From assembly GCA_026210745.1 (NCBI GenBank), contig CP110632.1, positions 992,001-1,056,000 of the forward strand: DNA of 64,000 bases, read 5' to 3'. Each line of letters begins with the position of its first letter. Position 1 is the stretch's first letter. The notes beneath the pieces are model-generated. The model did no database searches, was not told the origin of the DNA, and saw only the letters and a list, made by a program, of their open reading frames with translations. Position numbers and translations under genes: made by a program. Below, in pieces: positions 45,401-55,795 of the stretch. The DNA is from Exobasidium rhododendri. Taxonomy: Eukaryota > Basidiomycota > Exobasidiomycetes > Exobasidiales > Exobasidiaceae.

Positions 45401-47832
45401 ATCTGTACATTGCACCGGAGGTCGAAAGGGTTGGGGGAGGAGGGGGCTCTAGGTACGACTACAAAGTGGACATATATGCTGCTGGTATCATCTTCTTTGA
45501 GATGCTTGCATCACAGCGGGTATACAAGACAGGAATGGAAAGGATTGGCGTCATTCGAGCTTTGAGGTCAGCGGAGGTCTGCTTTCCAAAGGGCTGGAAC
45601 GAGGGACTGCTGCCAGCTCAAACGAAAATCATCCAGATGATATTAGATCACGATCCATCGAAGAGACCAAGTCCGATGGAGCTACTCAAAAGTGATCTAT
45701 TTCCTCCCAAGATGGAGGATGAATATATTGCAGAGTGCTTGCGATTACTCGGTACACCGAACAGCACGTACAAACTCCAACTGATGGACTCCTTGTTCAA
45801 CAAGAAGGAGGAGTTCGAGCAAAGAGAAGCAAGGGACTTTACCTTTGACATGGGAAGCAACGCAGAAGAAGGTCAAGATCTAGACAATCGTTTCATGGGT
45901 GTAGCATGCCAACATCTGCGTAATCTATTCCATCGACGTGGAGCAGTAGAACTAGAAGCGCCTCTCCTGCTTCCACCCAATGAACTTTACAACGAAGATC
46001 AGAGACCGGTGGAACTACTAGACAAAACAGGAAAAGTGGTCCAGTTACCTTACGACTTAGTGATCCCTTTTGCCAGGATGGTGGCCAGAGGAGAACAGGT
46101 AAGATTGAAGAGATTTGCTATAGCGCCCGTCTATCGGAACAACGTGCTAGCAGGTGGGCAACCTAGAAGTGTGATTGAGGTGGACTATGACATAGTTGCA
46201 CCAGAAGTAACGGCAGCAGCAGAAGCGGAAGTGTTGGGTGTGGTGGATGAGATACTAGAAGAAATGCCAGGATTCGACTCGTCGGAGTGGTGTATTCAAA
46301 TCTCACACTCTCACATACTGGATCTACTATTGGAACGTATTCCCCTCAAGCACCGTCAAGAAGCGTTCCTTGCTATTGGAACCTTGTTTGGTGGCGGTGG
46401 TAATAGCAACAGCAAACCAGTCAACTCTGACATGAGATCGAGGTTGAACAATCTTGGCTTAGGAATCCCGCGCTCCATTCTAGACGAAATCGAAATGGCA
46501 AGTCTCTCCGACGAGGTGGATGTGGTTGCGGAGAAGCTGCAACGTCTAGTAGCATTAGATCTACTTCCGAGGCTAAATCGAGCGATAGATGAGATCCGAC
46601 AAGTAGTGGACGCTTCGAGGCATTTCGGATTACAGAGGCGGTTCCTCTTGACGCCGCTACTGATCACCAATCGATCGTTCTATCAGGACAATGTCTTCTT
46701 TGTCGTCGCTCGTACGAGGGGAAAAAGGAGGGACGTTCTTGCATCCGGAGGGCGGTATGACTCGCTTGTGAAGAGGTTCATGAATCCCACTCAAACGAAA
46801 AGACCCGTACACGCTGTCGGCATTCAAATTGGAGTCGGTCGCATTGCATTAGCTTTGGCGAAACAGTATGAAGAGCTCTCTTCTTCTTCGTCTTCATCTC
46901 TGGCAATGGACCGCCTCTTGACACCTTTCGTTCCAAGTCGATGCGATGTGTATGTGGCAAGTGGACCCGACTTACTCTCCCTTCGAATGGAGATCTGCCG
47001 TGAGCTATGGGCGGCCAACATTTCGGCTGATTTAGCATACGACCTCACGCTCGAGAACTCCCCCGAATTACTCGCTTCGACGTGCAGAGCAGAAGGCATT
47101 CTCTTCTTGGTCATTGCAAGGGCGAGGTATTCCTCCAACGTAAAGGTGAAGTCGATCTTTGAGCGTGGAGAATTCGAAGTCAATCGATGGGAACTGGTTG
47201 CTTGGCTAGGAGATCGTATTCAACGACTAAAGAGTAGTGTGGAAGGAGCCAACAGTCTAGGCAGTGCGGGGATGGGAGGAACGGTAGGCGGTGGTGGAGG
47301 CGGAGGTGGTGGAATAGGAGGGGGTGGTGCTGGTGGTGGTGGTGGTGGTGTTGGTGTTGGTGCGGGAGGGGACAGAAGTACTGCCATTGCTACAAATATA
47401 CCCCTTCTGAATCCTCTGGAAGCTGAAGTGATCTTGCCAGAAAGATACGCCTCTGACAAACGTCGAACGGACAAACACGGCAATCACAACGGCAGAATCA
47501 AGAAACATCTTGCACCGATTCAAGAGAATGCCGTTCGACAGGTTGCAAAGTACGTCGAGGAGTTCTTGTCGAGCAATTCAAGCCACATTACTAGCGGTAG
47601 TAGCAAGTTACCTATCATCGCGGTGGATGTCCCCACCTTTGCATTTCACAGACTCTGTGCAGCTGCCACGGCCAAAGTGGATGAAGGACTTTGGAAGTTG
47701 TTCATGGAGTGCATGTCCACAATGGAAGAAAGGGAATATGCGAGGGCGATTCGAAGGAGAATGGAAGAGCTGAATGAGAAACGGGCTTGGCTCGTCTCTA
47801 TACGTCAGGACGGGGCCACAATGCTGGTATAG
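42463..47832 (+). CDS. GCN2: eIF2-alpha kinase GCN2
   Basis: Senses uncharged tRNA on the ribosome and phosphorylates eIF2-alpha, the entry to general amino acid control. A single exon of 1789 residues. Domains in order: RWD about 35-190 (ELLTLQAAEVEVLCSILGPD), which binds Gcn1; pseudokinase about 230-590 (LLHRDVNLENVYL, no DFG); kinase about 665-1080 with LLGKGAYGAVF, YAIKKIRL, a long acidic insert, IIHRDLKPSNILM at ~910, IGDFGLA at ~943 and the activation loop TTEIGTNLYIAPEV with phosphorylatable Thr; HisRS-like domain about 1140-1595 (FAIAPVYRNNVLAGGQPR, VLASGGRYDSLV); a Gly-rich tract about 1604-1640; and a C-terminal ribosome-binding and dimerisation region. The pseudokinase and kinase are in one uninterrupted frame, as is usual for GCN2. 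All catalytic residues are present. Confidence 0.96.
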   Translation: MPIGKGSPAKNTAKIHNKRASPALVLPSTPSHGHHVPSSEELLTLQAAEVEVLCSILGPDIRLVEAEPSSPWHSTSVTPATRTGAQHFDITLRPDTDELKPLVQASVRFRLPIRYPTLPPIITVLPSSHASNATKGISNDQAKALQSLLLSKAKELVSVGGEMLWEIVSVGQEWISVNNLHLERGPNRSLEEEKLLREREMELAKRAKAQEESQYRNRLEAERATKIALLIKEQTDQQSAAIKEEKEKQQKDILSPTSKKDNPMEEHEAEGVVGPSSDGRWIEVFADAIEHKGTTTNAIVVGPLIKEAGLSRLYLVEAPSKSDNSCTWHMELFSINNRHYSLSNGKRKLQEIEAELDKLRMLYCDSLVNVLACALLTSNGHEKKLLVVKEALGGPSAKVLLSHCIVLPWSRVRCYLMDIFSALDVLHSKNLLHRDVNLENVYLEESASRERDIPGAKLDRAAYWRKLADVNEVNSLTDPKAASIVLDLPSGWEAPELSLAPFTSSHDGKSNIFTRKRDVWQAGVVAVQMLFGADVITRYSSVDAFFNSEEVESAEMGAHVVAFLKSILEKSTRKRASAGDLKSRLEEVIRYEEEEKREGSKTWKIGNKARVEEGAGGLSARRKLLKGNSEQEELVFRPGSFWQFNQNQGLPTPGAGTASRYESDFEEMELLGKGAYGAVFRAKNRLDGREYAIKKIRLSPSAGNDERTMREISTLSRLSHQHIVRYVTCWIETMPNEVAVPSSSGDVMTSSRSLQTSARDFILPGLDDFMSVGHDAFSTSGGQNIRFANSDDGSSADDEEDDEKDEKATSSERASKEKSKVTDTEEDDSVSSSDEDEPNLDWQASHQYQSRVPSMSQSQILPTSPRWLFIQMEYVENQTLKEAIDRGLSVDDSWKLFRQMIEALTHVSSLGIIHRDLKPSNILMFGGGMNEDGSYAAGDIKIGDFGLATTTPQQVGLEGSVVYGTTEEDSVDLTTEIGTNLYIAPEVERVGGGGGSRYDYKVDIYAAGIIFFEMLASQRVYKTGMERIGVIRALRSAEVCFPKGWNEGLLPAQTKIIQMILDHDPSKRPSPMELLKSDLFPPKMEDEYIAECLRLLGTPNSTYKLQLMDSLFNKKEEFEQREARDFTFDMGSNAEEGQDLDNRFMGVACQHLRNLFHRRGAVELEAPLLLPPNELYNEDQRPVELLDKTGKVVQLPYDLVIPFARMVARGEQVRLKRFAIAPVYRNNVLAGGQPRSVIEVDYDIVAPEVTAAAEAEVLGVVDEILEEMPGFDSSEWCIQISHSHILDLLLERIPLKHRQEAFLAIGTLFGGGGNSNSKPVNSDMRSRLNNLGLGIPRSILDEIEMASLSDEVDVVAEKLQRLVALDLLPRLNRAIDEIRQVVDASRHFGLQRRFLLTPLLITNRSFYQDNVFFVVARTRGKRRDVLASGGRYDSLVKRFMNPTQTKRPVHAVGIQIGVGRIALALAKQYEELSSSSSSSLAMDRLLTPFVPSRCDVYVASGPDLLSLRMEICRELWAANISADLAYDLTLENSPELLASTCRAEGILFLVIARARYSSNVKVKSIFERGEFEVNRWELVAWLGDRIQRLKSSVEGANSLGSAGMGGTVGGGGGGGGGIGGGGAGGGGGGVGVGAGGDRSTAIATNIPLLNPLEAEVILPERYASDKRRTDKHGNHNGRIKKHLAPIQENAVRQVAKYVEEFLSSNSSHITSGSSKLPIIAVDVPTFAFHRLCAAATAKVDEGLWKLFMECMSTMEEREYARAIRRRMEELNEKRAWLVSIRQDGATMLV

Positions 47833-48596
47833 GCGGACATGACGAGCAGCAGACGATCTCGCTGTTGTGTAATAGTAGTATGATATTTCCCCCGCCTTGA
47901 GATACGGAGACTGGTGACGAGATAAGCAATGCATTCAGTCGGCACGTCTTCGTCTCCCTTGCGCTATGACAAGAGCGACACACTTGAGAAGGGCGGCAAG
48001 AAAAGGCTGCCTCGAACGACTATCCTGCACCACGCGCCTCCCTGCCTTCTTCCAAACGCCGTGTAATTCTCCGAGAAGGCCATTTGCGTTCAGGATTCGA
48101 CACGTTGATTAAAGATTATATCAGTGCAGATCTCGCGCGATTTAATACGTCAACCGACGCGCAATGAGATAATGGCGACACTATAAGACCCCGTTTGAAA
48201 CATAGGAGAGAATAGATTCCCTTACGATTCGTCTTATAATTAAGAATTCACCACCGTCTACTTCTGTGGCTATCAAAGATATGAATGCAGCAGCCCGAAT
48301 CAAATTTAGATCGAAACCCCGAAGGAACGGATGGCAGTCGTTCTCCGGCGACAGAATATGCGCACACACACTCACTTTACCAGGCCCCCTCCACATGCGA
48401 CGACGCAACGACGTTTTCACTATGTCCCTTCCTGGAGTGAACCTTGCATGATCGTCATAATCTCTTGAGCCAGCTGCCGGCTTAAGTAGAGGTTCTCCTA
48501 TCTTTGTTTCTTTCCCCTTTCCTTACCTCCCACCTTTCTGCGCTCCTGCTCCAGCTCCCCCTTGAATACTCAGCTCATATCGTCGTCCTTGCCAAG
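47833..48596. other. intergenic: promoter of the secreted hydrolase
   Basis: About 0.76 kb, no gene supported. The last 100 bases before the hydrolase ATG are pyrimidine-rich, typical of a strong fungal leader. Confidence 0.5.
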
Positions 48597-49859
48597 ATGA
48601 TTGCTTCTTCTGCAGTACTGGCTGCCATCGGCATGCTGGCTGCTCAGTCAACGACTGCCTCTCCTTTAGATGGTGTCAATTACAGTCTGATGAACAACAT
48701 GGAGGCCAGAGCCACCAACACGAGTGCTGGATCTGGTCCGTACGGTCTCAACAATGTCCAATGCTCGACAGTAAAACTACAAGTTACTGCCAACAGTAAC
48801 AACATCCAATTCACCAACGTGACCGACACCTATTCCACTGTCAAGTATGTATCACAGCAGATCCTCGAATACACCACTGCCATGTCTAATTGGACCAGCG
48901 AGCACATGACCACAAACGCTACCGTAGCCCACAACGCGACATACAGCATTCGAGGGCACTACTGCGAGCCTCTTGGAAACAAGAAAGCAAATTCGAGCTT
49001 GATTGTCGGTGTGCACGGCGTTGGATTCGATGCTTCCTACTGGGACTTTGCCTACAAGCCCTCGTATTCGTTTGTCAAGCACGCCGCTAGTTATGGATAC
49101 ACTTCCTTCATCTACGATCGACTTGGTTGCGGTGGCAGTGAAGCGCCTGCGCAAGGAGGCTTCTCCGCCATGCAGGCTCCCACTGAAGTTGCTGTCTTGA
49201 AGGACATCCTCACTCAACTTCGAAACACCACCACAATCGGTGGCAAGTCTCACAGCAAGATCACTCTCATGGGCCACTCGTACGGTTCTGCCCAATCTCA
49301 AGCTATTTCAGCCGACTACCCCGACCTCATCGATGGTCTTGTCTTGACCGGTTTCTCCACAAATGGATCCAGTACTCCCTCCTTCTTCCAATCGGCAACG
49401 TACACACCAGCCAAGAATATCGCTGATCTGCCACAGCTCAAGAGTCGACCTGATATCTGGTTGGGTACCGCCAGTGCCATCTCTGACCTGGAACTGTTCT
49501 TCGATCCTCCCAATTACGATGATGGTGCCTTTGAATTGGCAAGACAGACTGCTCAGCCAGTAACGTTGGGTTCTCTCACCACTATCAGTGCGATTGCCGG
49601 TGTCGCTAAGAACTACACTGGGCCAGTCTACGTCATCGATGGAGAACGAGACTTGCCCTTCTGTGGACGCAATTGCTTTGCTCCTGTACCCGCCTCCCCA
49701 GACGAGAATCAAGCATCGGCAGTGAAAGCTTTGTATCCCAGTGCCAGCAACTTCTCTAGCTTTATTCTCCCCGAGACTGGTCACGGCATCGTTGTGCATC
49801 GAACCAGTGCTCTCTCCTCGGAGCTCATCATGGACTTTATCATCAGCAACAATCTGTAA
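48597..49859 (+). CDS. secreted alpha/beta hydrolase (lipase/esterase-like)
   Basis: Probably an extracellular or vacuolar ester hydrolase. A single exon of 420 residues. I start at ATG 48597, which gives a clear signal peptide (MIASSAVLAAIGMLAAQSTTAS); the frame extends upstream only through non-ATG codons. The fold is read from LIVGVHGVGFDASYWDF (oxyanion region), YDRLGCGGSE, the nucleophile elbow LMGHSYGSAQ (Ser), the acid in VYVIDGERDLPFCGRNC and the catalytic His in LPETGHGIVVH. Many N-glycosylation sites (NTT, NAT, NGS, NYT, NFS) support secretion. All three catalytic residues are present. The substrate is unknown. Confidence 0.9.
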   Translation: MIASSAVLAAIGMLAAQSTTASPLDGVNYSLMNNMEARATNTSAGSGPYGLNNVQCSTVKLQVTANSNNIQFTNVTDTYSTVKYVSQQILEYTTAMSNWTSEHMTTNATVAHNATYSIRGHYCEPLGNKKANSSLIVGVHGVGFDASYWDFAYKPSYSFVKHAASYGYTSFIYDRLGCGGSEAPAQGGFSAMQAPTEVAVLKDILTQLRNTTTIGGKSHSKITLMGHSYGSAQSQAISADYPDLIDGLVLTGFSTNGSSTPSFFQSATYTPAKNIADLPQLKSRPDIWLGTASAISDLELFFDPPNYDDGAFELARQTAQPVTLGSLTTISAIAGVAKNYTGPVYVIDGERDLPFCGRNCFAPVPASPDENQASAVKALYPSASNFSSFILPETGHGIVVHRTSALSSELIMDFIISNNL

Positions 49860-49994
49860 TTATCATCACTGCACTCCCCATCCTCCTTTAGCTATTCTGA
49901 TGAAGAGTGCCTACTTAATTCGTTACTACCCCAATATGATCTATCATCTCCTCTACGTATGAAATGACGCTTAAGCGACAGCAGGCTGCATTGA

Positions 49995-50016
49995 TCAATT
50001 TGAGTGATCAAATTGA
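49995..50016. terminator. perfect 9-bp hairpin with GTGA loop between convergent genes
   Basis: TCAATTTGA, then a GTGA loop, then TCAAATTGA: a perfect 9-bp stem with a GNRA-type tetraloop. It lies in the 205-base gap between the hydrolase (plus) and the amino acid transporter (minus), so either RNA could form it at its 3' end. A role in 3'-end formation or in blocking read-through is inference; eukaryotic genes do not normally need such hairpins. Confidence 0.45.
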
Positions 50017-50064
50017 GTGGGTTGAGGTTTCGCGATAAGAATAAATACAATTGATGTCACCGCC

Positions 50065-52703
50065 TCATGACAGGGGCAGGAACGACCAGACTGTGCCGAG
50101 CGCTGCCACTACAGCAAAGGTGACCAAGATGATGACATCCAGAATAATGTCAAGTCGAGACATTTCGTGATGCAGCAGCTTTAGGTTGGCCAGCAAAGGT
50201 CCAAAGATGCAAGTCGTGCAAGCCAAAAAGGCGCCCAGAAAAGCCATGACTCTTCCGAAGCCAGGCAAGACAATAGCTGTCAGCCCGACGGCTATCGTGA
50301 TGGTGATCTGTAGACACAATCGAAACCAGATCTTGCTTCTCTTACTCCAATTGGCTGTACGTTGAGCAGCTCGAAGTGAGATAGCCGAGCCGGCAAGTGG
50401 ACTTTGCCCTGGGTGACCGTCAACATCTCTTCCGATGGTCAATGCAGAAGCAGAAGTCCCGCCGCCACCACCTAAGCGAGGAGTCAAAGAACCGTCGTCC
50501 GACTTGACTGCCTTACTTTGCTGTGTATCTCCTTCATTGTATGCTGCTGCAGCTGCCTCTGCCACTAGGTGTGCTTGCGACGGACTCTCCTCTACTGATG
50601 CATAATTGCTCTTTCTGGCTTGATTACTCTCTTCTTCAATAGGATCCAGTCGATTGACTTGTGAATTCTCTACACCAAAGATGAGCTCCATTGTTGTAGT
50701 GATCGGTCTGGCTGCCAGAGCAAATTTAGAGAGTGGGTTGATGATGATGAGCCAGATGGCCACCTTGTTGAGTACCTTGGGATATCCTTTGTTGTGTGCC
50801 AGATCTCGCGTGATCTCGTCACTGACTTCATTTCCAAACATCAAGTATCCACATACACCCATGCTAAGATAGATTACGGTCGCACCGGCATACGCCCAAT
50901 TGAGCATCTTGCAGAACTCGCTTGGGTTTCGCATGTCTTTGAAGAGACTCGGCACGATGGGATGTGTACTGAATCCGCTCATGATGAGGCCAAAGCTGAG
51001 TGGCAAGCGAGACCATCTTGGTCCGAGGCTGAAGTCGGCTGGTTCCCACAACGATCCAGGCGCGTGCTTCTTTATCAGTCCGTCAGAGAGTACGACGAAG
51101 AAGAGAGCTGAAAGAAAGGGAAGAAAGGAAGCAGTCCGTCAGTCGGCTTGCTCGTTTGTCTCTTCTAATCATCCAAGGCACAACCACTTACTGGCAATGC
51201 TGATGATGCCCACCACAGATATTGGACTCAGGAACTTCAAGGGAAGGAACATGGTCGGCAGGACGATGAGCGTTCCCAACACCTTGTATGCAGCAGGCGG
51301 CCAGCTCGACATGAATTCCAGAAATCCGCTCGAGCCCGAGTCTCCCACTGAGCTCATGACTAAGGCTCTTGCGCTGTCACCAAACAGGATGATTAGAGCT
51401 GTAGCCACTGCCCACAATTCTATGCAGAAGAAGAAGCTGACAACCAGTCGAGCCTTCGTTCCGAATGCGAAATTACCAATGTCGGCATACGTTCTCAAAG
51501 AAGGCTCTGTGGACATTATGTGTGCCAGTACCTTTCCTGTGTGGTTGGTCACCAATCCACAGAGCAGGAACAGGAATATACCAGGTATCAGACCAGCATA
51601 GCTGATCGCCAGTGGTAGTGCACTGAGAAAGAGAGGAGGATAAAGAGGAGAATTAGTTTCCAAGCGAGCGAACGCACAAAGACTCGAGCTGCTGCCACTC
51701 ACAGGATACCGACGCCGACCAGTGCATTCACAGTATTGAACCAACTTTGCCAAAAGGTACTGGTGCCATAACCTTGAGTGCGGAATTTTGTGTTGGTACC
51801 GCTTGTGCCGGAAGTCCTGAACCAAGACGGCGTCCGTAGTAGTCTCTCGTCCGGTTGACGAGCTTCTAGTCCTGAAGGCGTGAGCAGCGGTGAACTTTCA
51901 TTGGCGTCGTCTTGTGACGTTGATCCCCTCTTTGTTCTGGCGATTCTCGACTTTACTTCTCCCTTGCCGCTACTCTCACTCTCATTCGAAGACTGAGAGT
52001 CTCTGATGCGAAGACTGGAAGCCGCTCGAACAGAGTTGAGTCGCTTTGGGCTACGACTTCGACTGCGACTTCGCTCTTCTTCGCCCTGATCATCGACAGT
52101 TAATCGACTGATCCTGCGGTCTTTCACTCTGTGTCGATCCTCCGGCGTCCTCCCTTCCCTTCTCCTCTCCCTTGCGCCCAATGTTACCGATGACCCTACT
52201 CGACCTGACGATCCTCTACGATACGCATTTGCTGGTAGTTGTTCGTCTGACCAGTCCATTGCGCCAGCAGCGCTAGCTGTCATGTCGGCACCGCGATCAT
52301 AATCAACATCGTCATCATCGTCATCGTCATCTTGTGAGGCATCTTCTGTCAAGACCTCCTCTTCCTCTTCGTCAAAGTCAGAGTCTTCCTCTTCGACGGA
52401 AAATGAATCGATCCCGCCGTTGGAAGGTCCGGCCCAGTGCCGATCTGCAAAGGAAGGGGAGGTCGCAATGTTATCTCCATAGAAGGCCTGCGATCGCGAA
52501 TAAGACCAGACCAGGTCGCTGAGCAGATATGGATCACACATACATTAGAATTGCACAAACACATCATGTAGCCCTTCCTCTTACACTCACAGACTGCTTC
52601 GCCAAGGTGCTTGCGTCGCATCGCGCATACTCGGTCTTCGACCTTGTGTAGCATTCCGCTGCTCTCTTGGCACAGGAATGCCCTTCCTAGAGGCAGGCGC
52701 CAT
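50065..52703 (-). CDS. AVT1: vacuolar amino acid transporter, AVT1-like (AAAP family)
   Basis: Proton-coupled carrier expected in the vacuolar membrane. The model is complement(50065..51107, 51192..51622, 51703..52518, 52591..52703), 800 residues. The long cytosolic N-terminus is acidic with an Asp tract (about 113-120) and an RSRSRSRSPKR stretch. The carrier domain begins SWFNTVNALVGVGILALPLA, the classic AAAP helix 1, and continues with FFFCIELWAVATALIILFGD, GLIMSGFSTHPIVPSLFKDM and GVCGYLMFGNEVSDEITRDL. A hydrophilic loop carrying a Gly/Ser-rich tract precedes the last three helices. The first exon adds MAPASRKGIPVPREQRNATQ by an intron of 72 nt (52519-52590). Introns are 72, 80 and 84 nt. 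AVT1 rather than another AVT is suggested by the long N-terminus. Confidence 0.87.
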
Positions 52704-53040
52704 GTCTATAGGAGTGTAACTACTTCGTCGTGCTTGGGTCCGTTGCTATGTAGCAACGCGCAGTAGTGTAGGAGAACCACAAATCAGCCAGCAGCCCAGA
52801 AGGCGAGGAAGACGATCTGATCGTGTGAGGAGGGGGGATCCGAGGGAAGTCGATCTTTGGGGTTTCAAGGTTTTAGTTCTAGATCGAATTCTAACCCTCG
52901 CTTTTTTTTTCCGGTCTGACAAGAAGTTTGATATTATACTTACGTAAGCACAGTGGAATTCTAAACATTTAACCTCCTTTCCCAGCTTGCGTGCTTTGGA
53001 AGTACTATGTATACTTTCGATCATTCCCGTTCTTTTTTTC
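52704..53040. promoter_or_regulatory. divergent promoter between the transporter and kynurenine aminotransferase
   Basis: 337 bases between two divergent start codons. A pyrimidine run (CTTTTTTTTTCC) lies at about 52900-52911. No specific factor site can be claimed. Confidence 0.45.
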
Positions 53041-54849
53041 ATGACTGGAACAAATCAGCTCAGCCGGACATTCTCACACACAAATAGAGCACTTCTTCTT
53101 ACCAGCAGACGAGAAATGACGACTGCCAGGCTTGGAGGATCATCCCGCCTGAGCAAGCCCGCCAGTCGAATCACCGAGGCCTTCGAGGCAGGTTCCGATG
53201 TCTGGACAGTCTTCAACCCCGTCGTCTTCCCGACAGCGATCAATCTGGGTCAGGGATTCATGAACTTCCCACCCACTCCCTTTGTCCGAGATGCATTCTG
53301 CAAAGTCGCAGCCGAACGTGTAGATGTTCATCACTACAGCCATCCAAAAGGTAGACCGAGACTTCGGAAAGCAGTTGCTGAGTACATGGGCAGTAGTCTG
53401 AAGAAGCCAAATAGACGTGATGCGGCACCTGCTGAGGGGCAGCTACCCCAAGTGAGAACTTCGAGCGAGAAGCTTGATGTGGAAACGGAGATCTTGATCA
53501 CAGCGGGTGCTAATGGAGGCATGTATAGTATCCTCACCGCCTTTCTAGAACCGGGGTAAGTCTGTGGATGAGATGGAGTAAGGCGAGCAACGAAGGGCGT
53601 TGACTTTTGTGATCCTTATTCTATTTTTCTCAGCGATGAAGTCATCTTCTTCGAGCCATTCTTCGATCAGTATGAAATGGAGGTCAAGTACAACGATGGA
53701 GTGCCCGTGTATGTGCCTCTCATTCCGCCTACCGCCGACAAATCAGGCAAAAATAGTGGAGCCGATGAGTGGAAGGTGGACTTTGATCTCATGGAAGCAA
53801 AGCTGAAGAGTGGGAAGGTCAAGGCAATCTTCCTGAACACGCCGCACAATCCGGTTGGGAAAGTTTTCACCTTGAGTGAGCTACAGCAGCTGGCTTCGCT
53901 TTGCATCAAGTATGACCTGCTCGTGCTCTCAGATGAAGTGTACGACTGTCTCACCTTTGATGGCAAGGAGCACATTCGTATTGCTTCTTTGGAAGGCATG
54001 TGGGATCGCACAGTAACGATCGGCAGTGCAGGAAAAAGCTTTGCCTGTACAGGCTGGCGGGTCGGCTGGCTGATTGGACCGGAAAGCCTGATCAAGCCCA
54101 CCCTGGTAGCACACACAAGGATTGTTTTCGCTATCAATTCAGTAGCGTCAGAAGCAGGTGAGTGGTGGACAAGCCGCTCTGTCTGACTACATGCACAAAA
54201 ATATTGACATGCCCTCATCCATTTTCCTCAGCGGCAATCGGCCTCGAAGAAGCGCCATCTCATAATTATTTCCCTAATCAAATCGAGCAGTACACCGCTA
54301 GAAGGAAGCTTCTAATGGATGCCCTGGACTCGGTGGGCTTTCCCTACACAGTAAGTGCGACGAGGCTTCTTCTGTTGCACGATCTGCCATCTGACTTTCC
54401 CTTCATCCACGTCTGCAGATACCGCACGGAGCCTACTTCATCATGGTAGATGCTTCCTCGCTTCGCGTGCCCGATGACTTTGAGACTACTCCCTTTATCG
54501 AGTCCCAGCACCAGGACTTTCGAATGGCTTACTTCGTCGCAAAGACGTGTGACGTAGTCTGGTGAGTTTTACAAAGTGTAGATCAAGAGTGTAGAAGAGC
54601 TGCTTAATCGTGTTGTCTCCTCTCTTCTTAGCATTCCCGCGACTGCCTTCTCCTCGAAGGGAAACGGTCATGTGTACGAGCATTTCCTTCGATTCTCGTT
54701 TTGCAAGGATGGAGAGATCGAGGAGGCTGCAAAGCGATTGCAAAAAGTGAGCCTGCTAGATAGAGAGGCAGAGGAGCCATGATGCTGACCGTCCTACTTT
54801 TCATCAGCTCAAACCATTCCTGAAGAGCGTAAATAGCATCAATGAGTAG
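53041..54849 (+). CDS. BNA3: kynurenine-oxoglutarate aminotransferase (BNA3-like), six exons
   Basis: PLP enzyme that converts kynurenine to kynurenic acid; the family also has cysteine-conjugate lyase activity. The model is 53041..53555, 53634..54157, 54232..54350, 54419..54561, 54632..54746, 54808..54849, 485 residues. Landmarks: INLGQGFMNFPPTPFVRDAF; HHYSHPKGRPRLRKAVAEYM; AGANGGMYSILTAFLEPGDE; NTPHNPVGKVF; VLSDEVYDCLTF; and the Schiff-base Lys in SAGKSFACTGWRVGW. The first ATG (53041) adds 25 residues rich in Arg, Ser and Leu, consistent with a mitochondrial presequence. A second ATG at 53116 would give the cytosolic form. All introns are 61-78 nt with standard donors. Confidence 0.92.
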
Positions 54850-55795
54850 AGATAGAAATAGAGAAAGACATACCAGCGAACATGGTCCTTGTAATCTACT
54901 TGAAGCAATAGAAACTTGATCGCCCGTCTTCATCATCTTCGCTGCCTAGGCTGAATGTACTTTCAGCTGCTCACACCCTCGTGCCCGATATGGCAGCAGT
55001 TGTGGAAAGCAAGAAGACACACACACGGATGTCCCAGACAAAATTTGAGTGGGCGTCGCGCGATACATTGGCGTACGACGCTAGCACAAGCTCGCTTGTC
55101 GAAAATGCCGCCGCCCTCACAGCGACTGCATACACCTATCACACGATCGCGCAATTTGCGCGATGGAGGCACTATTTGACATCACTTACAAATCCGTACC
55201 ACGGGACGACTTGATACTACTACGCGACAGTCGTTTGAGAGAGCCATAGCTTCGACAGCTGATGTGCCCTTCTGTAGAAAGCATATGACGTCAAAATCCA
55301 AGTATCCGGTTCTGCCTCGACATGCTTGCCTCTCCCAAGCCTCTGGTTTACTTTGGCAAAATCCCGATTGAGACGATACCACAAGGACACATAAGAGGCT
55401 GAAAGGTTTTTCTCTAGGTAGCGCGACTATTCGTGCATATCAAGCAGGAGCGGGTATCGGAGTAGACTACTTATTGACACCTGTGCATCAAGAGAAACAG
55501 ACCGGAGTGAGCTGCGGCTCTCTCATAAGACGTCTGCTTCCACGCCCACTTCTTTCCTAGACATCCCCCTTTCTATGGCATCGCTACCCTGAGAGACATC
55601 AAAACTCGAAAGCGGCCCTTAACACATTCGCCGTAGTCGAGGGGCCTTCAACTTTTGCGCCGGTCGCATCGTACTGAATTGTTGCCCTCTACTGCTCGCA
55701 CTGCCTTGGTGCTCCCAATACTCAGCCATATTCATACACGTCTCTCCATTCGCTCTCAACAAATTCACCGTTCCCGCTATCTATCCTCTTACACC
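54850..55795. other. intergenic, includes a palindromic CRE
   Basis: No gene supported. TGACGTCA, the full ATF/CREB palindrome, occurs at 55286-55293, about 500 bases upstream of the next gene. Small open frames around 54955-55214 lack coding character. Confidence 0.5.

Noticed and set aside
38717-54849. Linking the two aminotransferases to the P450/FMO cluster
   Set aside because: They are separated from it by housekeeping genes (PIG-S, coiled-coil protein, GCN2, AVT1), and I did not find a concentration of the GCGGGG motif in their promoters.
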